Below are positions 57,205 to 64,000 of a DNA stretch of 64,000 nt, piece after piece. This stretch comes from Ewingella sp963519305. Its GTDB lineage: Bacteria; Pseudomonadota; Gammaproteobacteria; Enterobacterales; Enterobacteriaceae. Made by a program: the position numbers and the translations under genes. The first letter of the stretch is position 1. Each line of letters starts with the position of its first letter. The stretch covers positions 1 through 64,000 of the forward strand of contig CAUQMS010000008.1 of the NCBI GenBank assembly GCA_963519305.1, in the 5' to 3' direction. The notes under the pieces are model-generated. The model was not told the DNA's origin and searched no databases. It saw only the letters and a list, made by a program, of their open reading frames with translations.

Positions 57205-58665
57205 ATGACAACTTTTTATGCGGTAATTAGCTGGCTTTTGATTTTCGGCTACTGGTTACTGATTGCCGGCGTCACGCTGCGCATTTTAATGAAGCGACGC
57301 GCGGTGCCATCGGCCATGGCATGGTTGCTGATTATCTACATCATTCCGCTGGTCGGAATTATTGCCTATCTCTCCTTTGGCGAACTGCATCTGGGCAAAC
57401 GCCGGGCAGAACGCGCCAAAGCAATGTGGCCTTCTACCGCTCGCTGGCTTAATGATCTGAAAGGCTGCCACAGGATTTTTGCGACTGAAAACAGTGAAAT
57501 TGCCACCTCGCTTTTCCAGCTGTGCGAGCGCCGTCAGGGGATTGCAGGCGTTAAAGGTAACCAGCTTCAGCTGCTGACCACCAGCGATGACACCCTGCAC
57601 GCCATCATGCGGGATATTGAACTGGCGCGACATAATATCGAAATGGTGTTCTATATCTGGCAACCGGGTGGCTTGGTCGATCAGGTGGCGGAGTCACTGA
57701 TGGCGGCATCACGCCGCGGTATTCATTGCCGTCTGATGCTTGATTCGGCGGGCAGCGTTGCCTTCTTCCGCAGCCCTTACCCTGCGATGATGCGTAATGC
57801 GGGCATTGAAGTGGTAGAAGCGCTGAAAGTGAATCTGTTCCGTGTTTTCCTGCGCCGCATGGATTTACGTCAGCATCGTAAAATTATCTTAATCGATAAC
57901 TACGTGGCGTATACCGGCAGCATGAATATGGTTGATCCACGTTTCTTCAAGCAAGATGCGGGCGTCGGCCAGTGGATCGATCTGATGGCACGTATGGAAG
58001 GCCCAGTGGCAACCACGATGGGCATTGTCTATTCATGCGACTGGGAAATTGAAACCGGCAAACGTATTCTGCCGCCTGAACCTGACGTCAATCAGATGCC
58101 TTTCGAGCAGGAGAGCGGCCACACCATTCAGGTGATCGCCTCCGGCCCGGGATTCCCGGAAGATATGATCCACCAGGCTCTGTTAACTGCCGCTTACTCT
58201 GCACGTGAACAGCTGGTGATGACCACGCCGTACTTCGTCCCCAGTGATGACCTGCTGCACGCCATCTGTACCGCCGCGCAGCGTGGTGTCGATGTCAGCA
58301 TCGTAATGCCGATGAAAAATGACTCAATGATGGTAGGCTGGGCAAGCCGCGCATTCTTTAATGAATTGCTGGAAGCCGGCGTTAAAATCTTCCAGTTTGA
58401 AGATGGCCTGCTACACACCAAAAGCATTCTGGTGGACGGGCAGCTTAGTCTGGTCGGCACGGTGAATCTGGATATGCGCAGCCTGTGGCTGAATTTTGAA
58501 ATTACTCTGGTCATCGATGATGCCGGTTTTGGTAACGAACTGGCTCAGGTGCAGGATGATTATATCGCCCGTTCGCACCTGCTCGACGTTGAAGCATGGC
58601 TGAAACGTCCATTCTGGCACCGGATTATTGAACGACTGTTCTACTTTTTCAGCCCGTTGCTGTAA
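57205..58665 (+). CDS. clsA: Cardiolipin synthase A
   Basis: ClsA condenses two phosphatidylglycerol molecules to cardiolipin and glycerol. It is an inner-membrane protein with two N-terminal membrane segments (VISWLLIFGYWLLIAGVTLRIL and AMAWLLIIYIIPLVGIIAYLSFG) and two HKD phospholipase-D motifs, QHRKIILIDNYVAYTGSMN and LHTKSILVDGQLSLVGTVN. I use the ATG at 57205 (MTTFYAVISW), giving 486 residues, the E. coli length. The in-frame extension to 57112 is not family-like. Confidence 0.95.
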   Translation: MTTFYAVISWLLIFGYWLLIAGVTLRILMKRRAVPSAMAWLLIIYIIPLVGIIAYLSFGELHLGKRRAERAKAMWPSTARWLNDLKGCHRIFATENSEIATSLFQLCERRQGIAGVKGNQLQLLTTSDDTLHAIMRDIELARHNIEMVFYIWQPGGLVDQVAESLMAASRRGIHCRLMLDSAGSVAFFRSPYPAMMRNAGIEVVEALKVNLFRVFLRRMDLRQHRKIILIDNYVAYTGSMNMVDPRFFKQDAGVGQWIDLMARMEGPVATTMGIVYSCDWEIETGKRILPPEPDVNQMPFEQESGHTIQVIASGPGFPEDMIHQALLTAAYSAREQLVMTTPYFVPSDDLLHAICTAAQRGVDVSIVMPMKNDSMMVGWASRAFFNELLEAGVKIFQFEDGLLHTKSILVDGQLSLVGTVNLDMRSLWLNFEITLVIDDAGFGNELAQVQDDYIARSHLLDVEAWLKRPFWHRIIERLFYFFSPLL

Positions 58666-58727
58666 AAGCCGCGGCGGGAATGTTTTAATATGCCCAGCAC
58701 TACACCACTTTTACTGATGAGAATGTT

Positions 58728-59051
58728 ATGGATCTGAATAATCGCCTGACCGAAGACGAAACCCTTGAACAAGCCTACGATATTTTTCTGGAACTGGCGG
58801 GCGACAACCTCGATCCTGCTGATATCCTGATCTTCAATCTTGAGTTCGAAGTGCGTGGCGGCGCTGAGCTGCACGATCCGGCCGAAGACTGGGTTGAACA
58901 CGTCGATTATGACCTGAACCCGGATTTCTTTGCCGAGGTAGTGATCGGTTTGGCAGATGCAGAAGACCAGCCTATCAACGACATTTTCGCCCGCGTACTG
59001 ATGTGTCGTGAAAAAGATAACAAGCTGTGTCATATCCTCTGGAAAGAGTGA
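58728..59051 (+). CDS. yciU: YciU, acidic UPF0263 protein (HI1450 family)
   Basis: This is a 107-residue strongly acidic protein of the HI1450/YciU family, proposed as a double-stranded DNA mimic because of its negative surface. The sequence EDETLEQAYDIFLELAGDNLDPADILIFNLEFE, EDWVEHVDYDLNPDFFAEVVIGL and KDNKLCHILWKE fits the family. The start is ATG after GAGAATGTT, with weak ribosome signal. It lies between clsA and opp, as in E. coli. Confidence 0.92.
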   Translation: MDLNNRLTEDETLEQAYDIFLELAGDNLDPADILIFNLEFEVRGGAELHDPAEDWVEHVDYDLNPDFFAEVVIGLADAEDQPINDIFARVLMCREKDNKLCHILWKE

Positions 59052-59055
59052 TAAA

Positions 59056-59126
59056 ACCCGTCATCTTTCAAGCCGCCTGAGGCACCAAGTTAGACGCCAC
59101 CAGGCGACTTGAATGATTTGGGATAT
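59056..59126. repeat. Short ERIC-arm palindrome after yciU
   Basis: ACCCGTCATCTTTCAAGCCGCCTG is followed after about 25 bp by CAGGCGACTTGAATGATTTGGGATAT. These two arms match the outer arms of the ERIC-related repeat at 8263-8364 (ACCCGTCATACTTCAAG and its partner), joined with a short loop and no ERIC core. It forms a long hairpin in the yciU 3' untranslated segment. Confidence 0.7.
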
Positions 59127-59145
59127 GCAATGAATTCAAAAAGAA

Positions 59146-59172
59146 AAAACCTGCCATAGGCAGGTTTTTTTA
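59146..59172. terminator. Bidirectional terminator between yciU and oppF
   Basis: AACCTGCC and GGCAGGTT pair around three bases, with A6 before and T7 after. Confidence 0.92.
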
Positions 59173-59196
59173 TGCTTCCAAACTGAGATTAATAAA

Positions 59197-60237
59197 TCAG
59201 AGTGGATCCACTTTCAGACAGGAAACTGCGTGGCGGAAACTGCCTTCCAGCAGCGGACGGGTGATGGCGCACTCCGGTCCGGCAATCGGGCAGCGGGTAC
59301 GGAACACGCAGCCTGACGGCGGATTAATCGGCGAAGGCAGATCCCCTTCCAGCAGTTGAATCACCTTATTACGCTCTTTGTCGGGGTCCGGTACGGGCAC
59401 CGCTGACATCAGCGCGCGGGTGTAAGGGTGCTGTGGATTGTGGTAAACCTCGTCGTAAGTGCCGAGTTCTACCGCATGACCGAGATACATCACCAGCACG
59501 CGATCGGAGATATGTTTGACTACCGCCAGATCATGGGCGATGAAGATCAGTGAAAGGCCCATTTCGCGCTGCAATTGCTGCAACAGGTTGACCACCTGCG
59601 CCTGAATAGATACGTCGAGGGCTGACACCGGCTCATCACAAATGATCAGTTTCGGCTCGAGGATCAGGGCACGGGCAATACCGATACGTTGACACTGGCC
59701 GCCGGAGAACTCATGAGGATAACGGTTGATCAGGTTTGGCAACAGGCCAACCTTGAGCATCATCGCCTTAACCTTCTCCTTCACCTGCAACTTTGGCATT
59801 TTCGGGTTATAGGTTTTCAGCGGTTCAGCAATGATCTCGCCAATGGTCATACGCGGGTTAAGTGATGCCAGCGGGTCCTGAAAGATCATCTGGATATCAC
59901 TGCGCGTATGGCGCCATTCGGCATCCGACATATTCAGCAGGTCTTTGCCTAGCCAAGCCACTTTGCCTTCAGTGGCTTTCACCAGCCCAATAATCGCGCG
60001 GGCGAAGGTTGATTTACCGCAACCTGACTCCCCCACCACACCGAGGGTTTCACCTTCGTATAAACGCAGGGTGACGCCATCAACGGCTTTTAGCGTTTTT
60101 GAAGGCTGCCAGAACCACTGCTTGCCGTCTTTGATATCAAAGTGGACTTTCAAATCTGCAACTTCGAGCAGCACTTTTTTATCCGGCGGCGCTTCATTAT
60201 TTGCAGACGGGCTGTGCATCACTGTGTGATCTGTCAT
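59197..60237 (-). CDS. oppF: Oligopeptide ABC transporter ATP-binding protein OppF
   Basis: OppF is one of two ATPases driving oligopeptide import. The 346-residue protein has Walker A GESGCGKST, signature FSGGQCQR, Walker B LIICDEP and H-loop AHDLAVV, and the C-terminal oligopeptide-transporter extension with a Cys cluster (CVFRTRCPIAGPEC). The first 13 residues extend beyond E. coli OppF (334). Its start overlaps the oppD stop by 4 bp. Confidence 0.96.
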   Translation of the reverse strand: MTDHTVMHSPSANNEAPPDKKVLLEVADLKVHFDIKDGKQWFWQPSKTLKAVDGVTLRLYEGETLGVVGESGCGKSTFARAIIGLVKATEGKVAWLGKDLLNMSDAEWRHTRSDIQMIFQDPLASLNPRMTIGEIIAEPLKTYNPKMPKLQVKEKVKAMMLKVGLLPNLINRYPHEFSGGQCQRIGIARALILEPKLIICDEPVSALDVSIQAQVVNLLQQLQREMGLSLIFIAHDLAVVKHISDRVLVMYLGHAVELGTYDEVYHNPQHPYTRALMSAVPVPDPDKERNKVIQLLEGDLPSPINPPSGCVFRTRCPIAGPECAITRPLLEGSFRHAVSCLKVDPL

Positions 60238-61259
60238 ACCAACTCCTCGACCGGCTTAAAGCAGGCACGTAAACGACCCTCACCGAAACGCTCCAGCGGA
60301 GGTGCGGTGCTACAGATTTCCATCGCATACTGGCAGCGAGGCTGGAACGGACAGCCTTTTGGTAAACGCAGCAAGTTTGGCGGGTTACCGGCAATCGTGG
60401 TCATCATGCCGCCTTCGGCATCAAGACGGGGAACCGCGTTGAGCAGCCCAATCGAGTACGGGTGGCACGGGTCATAAAACACGTCGCGGGCATGACCATA
60501 TTCCATGGTACGTCCGGCATACATCACCAGCACTTTGTCACAGATCCCGGCGACGACACCCAAATCGTGGGTGATCATGATGATGGCAGTATTGAACTCC
60601 GCTTTCAGCTCATTAAGCAGTGTCATGATCTGCGCCTGAACGGTAACGTCCAGCGCCGTTGTTGGCTCATCAGCAATCAGTAATTTCGGACGGCAAAGCA
60701 GTGCCATGGCAATCATCACGCGCTGACGCATACCGCCGGAAAATTCGTGCGGGAACATCTTCATGCGTTTACGCGCTTCCGGCATTTTTACCGCGTCCAG
60801 CATACGTACGGACTCGTCGAATGCCTCTCTTTTGCTCATGTGCTTATGCAACATCAGCACTTCCATCAACTGCTCGCCGACGCGCATATACGGGTTCAGC
60901 GAGGTCATCGGGTCCTGGAAAATCATCGAAATCTGCTCAGCACGCAGCTTATTGAGCTGTCTTGGCGGCAGGTTAAGAATTTCACGTCCGTTGAATTTTG
61001 CTGAACCGCCGATGCGGCCATTGCTGGCCAGCAGGCCCATCAGGGCGAAAGCAGTTTGTGATTTACCGGAGCCGGATTCACCGACGATACCCAGTGTTTC
61101 ACCCGCACGCAGGTCGAAATTGAGATCGTTAACTGCGGTAACATCACCGTCCGGCGTTTCAAAGGTTACACGCAGGTCTTTAACGTCGAGCAGGATTGGC
61201 GGCACCTGGCCGTCAACAGCCGCAGGCGCGGCGAAAGTGGAATGTTCAATGGTGCTCAT
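60234..61259 (-). CDS. oppD: Oligopeptide ABC transporter ATP-binding protein OppD
   Basis: OppD is the other ATPase of the Opp importer. The 341-residue protein has Walker A GESGSGKSQ, signature FSGGMRQR, Walker B LLIADEPTTALDV, H-loop THDLGVVAG and the C-terminal Cys-rich OppD/F domain (CPFQPRCQYAMEIC). It starts 11 bp after oppC. Length matches E. coli OppD (337). Confidence 0.96.
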   Translation of the reverse strand: MSTIEHSTFAAPAAVDGQVPPILLDVKDLRVTFETPDGDVTAVNDLNFDLRAGETLGIVGESGSGKSQTAFALMGLLASNGRIGGSAKFNGREILNLPPRQLNKLRAEQISMIFQDPMTSLNPYMRVGEQLMEVLMLHKHMSKREAFDESVRMLDAVKMPEARKRMKMFPHEFSGGMRQRVMIAMALLCRPKLLIADEPTTALDVTVQAQIMTLLNELKAEFNTAIIMITHDLGVVAGICDKVLVMYAGRTMEYGHARDVFYDPCHPYSIGLLNAVPRLDAEGGMMTTIAGNPPNLLRLPKGCPFQPRCQYAMEICSTAPPLERFGEGRLRACFKPVEELV

Positions 61260-61270
61260 AGTCGCACTCC

Positions 61271-62185
61271 TTAACGATCTTTCGGGTCGAGGGCATCACG
61301 CAGGCCATCGCCGATAAAGTTGAAACAAAACAGCGTCACAACCAGGAAGCCTGCTGGGAACAGCAATAACCACGGTGAAACTTCCATCGAGTTGGCACCG
61401 TCACTTAGTAACGCGCCCCAACTGCTTAACGGCTCTTGCGTACCCAGCCCAAGGAAGCTCAGGAAGGATTCGAACAGGATCATGCTTGGCACTAGCAGGG
61501 AAGCATAAACCACCACAACGCCCAGCACGTTTGGCACGATATGACGCAGGACAATATTGCGGGTATTGACCCCACTCACTAAAGCCGCTTCGATGAACTC
61601 TTTACGCTTCAGGCTGAGGGTCTGGCCGCGAACGATACGCGCCATATCCAGCCAGGAGACCATGCCGATTGCCACGAAAATCAGCAAAATGTTTTGCCCG
61701 AAGAAGGTCACCAGCAGGATAACGAAGAACATGAACGGGAAGGAGTTAAGGATCTCAAGCAGACGCATCATCGCGGAGTCGATTTTGCCACCGAGGTAAC
61801 CGGAGAGCGAACCGTAAAGTGTTCCCAGAATCACCGCCACCAGCGCAGCGGCTACACCGACCATCAGGGAAATACGCCCACCGATAGCCACACGAACCAG
61901 TAAATCACGGCCTGAAGAGTCAGTACCGAAATAGTGGTGTGAGGCGAAATCTGGCGCGGCTGACATCATGTTCCAGTCGGTATCTGCGTAGGCAAACTCC
62001 GAGAGGATCGGCGCGAAGGTCACGAACAGCGCGATGATAGCCAATACAATCAGACTGGTGACCGCAGCGCGGTTGCCCATAAAGCGGCGACGCGCGTCCT
62101 GCCATAAACTGCGGCCTTCAACTTCCAGCTTTTCACTGAAGTTTTCCAGAGCGTCGCTTTTTTTCTTACTTAGCATCATTGACAA
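61271..62185 (-). CDS. oppC: Oligopeptide ABC transporter permease OppC
   Basis: OppC is an inner-membrane permease of the Opp importer. The 304-residue protein has an N-terminal cytoplasmic helix (SEKLEVEGRSLWQDARRRFMGNRAA), about six membrane segments, and the permease EAA loop EFIEAALVSGVNTRNIVLRHIVPN, which contacts the ATPase. It starts with MMLSKKKSD and follows oppB by 9 bp. Confidence 0.96.
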   Translation of the reverse strand: MSMMLSKKKSDALENFSEKLEVEGRSLWQDARRRFMGNRAAVTSLIVLAIIALFVTFAPILSEFAYADTDWNMMSAAPDFASHHYFGTDSSGRDLLVRVAIGGRISLMVGVAAALVAVILGTLYGSLSGYLGGKIDSAMMRLLEILNSFPFMFFVILLVTFFGQNILLIFVAIGMVSWLDMARIVRGQTLSLKRKEFIEAALVSGVNTRNIVLRHIVPNVLGVVVVYASLLVPSMILFESFLSFLGLGTQEPLSSWGALLSDGANSMEVSPWLLLFPAGFLVVTLFCFNFIGDGLRDALDPKDR

Positions 62186-62194
62186 GCTCCAGCA

Positions 62195-63115
62195 TTAATA
62201 ACGGATTTTCGGATCGATAACGGCGTAAAGCACATCGACGATCGCGTTGAACAAAATGGTCAGTGCACCGACCAGAATCGTCAGGCTCAGTACCAGAGAG
62301 TAGTCACGGTTAAGCGCCCCGTTAACAAACAGCTGGCCGATGCCCGGCAACCCGAAGATGCTTTCGATAACCATTGAGCCGGTAATAATGCCGACAAATG
62401 CAGGTCCCATATAAGAGAGTACCGGCAGCAGCGCAGGCTTCAGCGCGTGGCGCAAAATAATGCGGTGCAGCGGTAAACCTTTGGCGCGTGCGGTGCGGAT
62501 AAAGTTGGAATGCAGGATCTCAATCATCGAACCGCGGGTAATACGCGCGATACTGGCGATATAAGCCAAAGACAGAGCCACCATCGGCAGGATCATGTAT
62601 TTCACCCCACCACCGTTCCAGCCACCGCCCGGCAACCATTTAAGGGTGATTGAGAATATCAGCACCAGCAGCGGCGCAACTACGAAGCTCGGGATAACAA
62701 CGCCGGTCATGGCTACCCCCATTACCGTGTAATCCCATTTGGTGTTCTGATTAAGCGCGGCGATGACACCGGCGGTCACACCAAAGACGATCGCCATGAT
62801 AAATGCTGCCAGTCCAAGTTTCGCTGAAACCGGGAACGAAGCCGCAACCAGATCATTAACGGTATAGTCCTTATATTTGAACGACGGGCCGAAATCACCT
62901 TTGGCCAGTTGTCCTAAATAATTGAAATACTGCTTATAGATGGGGTCATTGAGGTGATATTTGGCCTCAATATTCGCCATAACTTCTGGCGGAAGATTAC
63001 GCTCCCCCGTAAATGGGCTTCCCGGCGCGAGACGCATCATAAAAAACGAGATGGTGATCAGGATGAATAGCGTCGGAATCGCTTCCAGACAGCGGCGTAA
63101 AATAAACTTTAACAT
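62195..63115 (-). CDS. oppB: Oligopeptide ABC transporter permease OppB
   Basis: OppB is the first permease of the Opp importer. The 306 residues equal E. coli OppB. It starts MLKFILRRCLEAIPTLFILITISFFMMRLAPGSPF, with about six membrane segments and the EAA loop FIRTARAKGLPLHRIILRHALKPA. It lies 180 bp downstream of oppA, in the order oppABCDF. Confidence 0.97.
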   Translation of the reverse strand: MLKFILRRCLEAIPTLFILITISFFMMRLAPGSPFTGERNLPPEVMANIEAKYHLNDPIYKQYFNYLGQLAKGDFGPSFKYKDYTVNDLVAASFPVSAKLGLAAFIMAIVFGVTAGVIAALNQNTKWDYTVMGVAMTGVVIPSFVVAPLLVLIFSITLKWLPGGGWNGGGVKYMILPMVALSLAYIASIARITRGSMIEILHSNFIRTARAKGLPLHRIILRHALKPALLPVLSYMGPAFVGIITGSMVIESIFGLPGIGQLFVNGALNRDYSLVLSLTILVGALTILFNAIVDVLYAVIDPKIRY

Positions 63116-63257
63116 TGCCCGTACCTGTTTCTAAGCCTGCACTACAGCTTGATAGTTTTGGCTTGATCGCTACGGCAAAAAGAGATTGCCGCAGCGGTGG
63201 CTCTTTGCTTTAGCACTGACAACGTCAGCACCAAGAACATTACCTATATCAAATTAC

Positions 63258-63286
63258 GAGCAGGGCAGCTCGGGGATGCCCTGCTC
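63258..63286 (-). terminator. Strong hairpin between oppA and oppB
   Basis: On the minus strand GAGCAGGGC and GCCCTGCTC form a perfect 9-bp stem with an 11-nt loop, 10 bp after the oppA stop, but no T-run follows. It more likely stabilises the oppA message or terminates only partly, giving more OppA than OppBCDF, than acting as a full terminator. Confidence 0.7.
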
Positions 63287-63295
63287 TTTCACTGA

Positions 63296-64000
63296 TTAGT
63301 GTTTGATAATGTACAGATCTTTAACGTAGACGTTGTCCTGCGGATCTTTACCGGTGTAGCCGCCGACGTAAGGTTTCACCAGACGGGCATTCACGTAGTA
63401 ATAAACAGGCACGATGGCAGAGTCTTTATCAAGCTGAGTTTCAGCTTTCTGATAAAGCGCTGCGCGCTCGTCGTCAGTCTTCGCATTCAGCGTGTCAGCA
63501 ATGGCTTTGTCAAAGTCAGCGCTCTTATAGTGAGCAGTGTTGTTGCTGCTGTCAGAGAGCATGGTATTGAGGAATGAAGAAGGTTCATTGTAGTCAGAAC
63601 ACCAGCCAGCACGCGCTACGTCAAAGTTGCCCTGGTGACGGCTATCCAGGAAGGTTTTCCACTCCTGATTTTCCAGTTTCACGTTCACGCCGAGGTTTTT
63701 CTTCCAGATAGCGGCCGCAGCAATCGCCAGTTTCTTATGCAGATCTGACGTGTTGTAAAGCAGGCTGAACGTTAATGGTTTAGCGTCGGTATAACCGGCT
63801 TCAGCCAGCAATTTCTTCGCTTCGGCGTTACGTTGATCCTGAGTTTCTTTGAACCAGGCCGGTGGCGTCAGTTTGGCACCATCAGTGTAAGGAGGCGTGT
63901 AACCATAGGCTGGCAGGTCGCCCTGTGCTTTGACTTTATCCACGATGATATCGCGGTCCAGGCCCAGTTTCAGTGCGGTACGAACGCGCGCATCAGTGAA
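63296..64000 (-). CDS. oppA: Periplasmic oligopeptide-binding protein OppA (3' part, cut by window edge)
   Basis: OppA captures peptides of two to five residues in the periplasm for OppBCDF. Only the C-terminal 234 codons are in the window; the frame is open to the window end (FTDARVRTALKLGLDRDIIVD at the edge). The visible part has YTPPYTDGAKLTPPAWF, AKKLLAEAGYTD, LLYNTSDLHKKLAIAAAAIWKKNLGVNVKLENQEWKTFL, and FDVARAGWCSDYNEPSSFLNTMLS, as in OppA. The signal peptide and start lie beyond 64000. Confidence 0.95.
   Translation of the reverse strand, partial: FTDARVRTALKLGLDRDIIVDKVKAQGDLPAYGYTPPYTDGAKLTPPAWFKETQDQRNAEAKKLLAEAGYTDAKPLTFSLLYNTSDLHKKLAIAAAAIWKKNLGVNVKLENQEWKTFLDSRHQGNFDVARAGWCSDYNEPSSFLNTMLSDSSNNTAHYKSADFDKAIADTLNAKTDDERAALYQKAETQLDKDSAIVPVYYYVNARLVKPYVGGYTGKDPQDNVYVKDLYIIKH

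Noticed and set aside
1..64000. tRNA or rRNA genes
   Set aside because: I saw no tRNA-like TTCGA/CCA patterns with cloverleaf arms and no rRNA segments; a tRNAscan-SE run would be the decisive check.

Overview
The window is ordinary-composition chromosome from an enterobacterium outside the Escherichia/Salmonella group. The gene order from yciT/osmB through pyrF, lapAB, pgpB, ribA, acnA, cysB, topA, yciN, sohB, yciK, btuR, rluB, yciO, rnm, trp, ompW, yciCBA, tonB, yciI, clsA, yciU to opp is the E. coli 28-min order. However, trpG and trpD are separate genes (fused in E. coli), cobC sits beside btuR, and an astCADBE operon, a sugar ABC operon and kdgT lie alongside. This fits the Yersiniaceae (Rahnella/Ewingella/Serratia type). 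The genus is inferred from gene content only.

Layout. 1-6.5 kb: the arginine succinyltransferase operon astCADBE on the minus strand, with a sigma-54 type promoter. 7-14.2 kb: a plus-strand operon of periplasmic sugar-binding protein, two-domain ATPase, two permeases, FGGY pentulokinase-like kinase and a short SIS-domain isomerase-like protein. 14.2-21.7 kb: a YdcR-like MocR regulator, a Spy-like chaperone, a CstA-family transporter with its DUF466 partner, 560 bp of structured repeats, kdgT and fructose-6-phosphate aldolase beside remains of a glycyl-radical enzyme. 22.3-44.1 kb: the conserved housekeeping block, interrupted by an orphan Arc-like gene and an ERIC repeat between pyrF and lapB. 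44.3-51.2 kb: the complete trp operon with promoter/operator, leader peptide and attenuator. 51.3-59.1 kb: envelope and small conserved genes including ompW (FNR box) and tonB (Fur-like boxes). 59.2-64 kb: oppBCDF and the 3' part of oppA.

The observation I find most worth following is a family of structured intergenic elements (13-184, 19125-19285, 19426-19631). Each begins at a T-run just after the stop codon of a gene (astE, ybdD/yjiX-like, kdgT). Each carries an AAATTC hexamer repeat (1, 2 and 9 copies), a small GTGGGC-type hairpin, a second hairpin whose sequence differs completely between copies while its pairing is perfect, and a conserved CGTGTTTCAG block. Other notable points are three ERIC-related palindromes, a SIS protein lacking a residue equivalent to KdsD Lys59, a 156-residue charged repeat extension on RluB and the decayed glycyl-radical enzyme next to fsa. 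I saw no tRNA, rRNA, CRISPR array, transposase or prophage gene.
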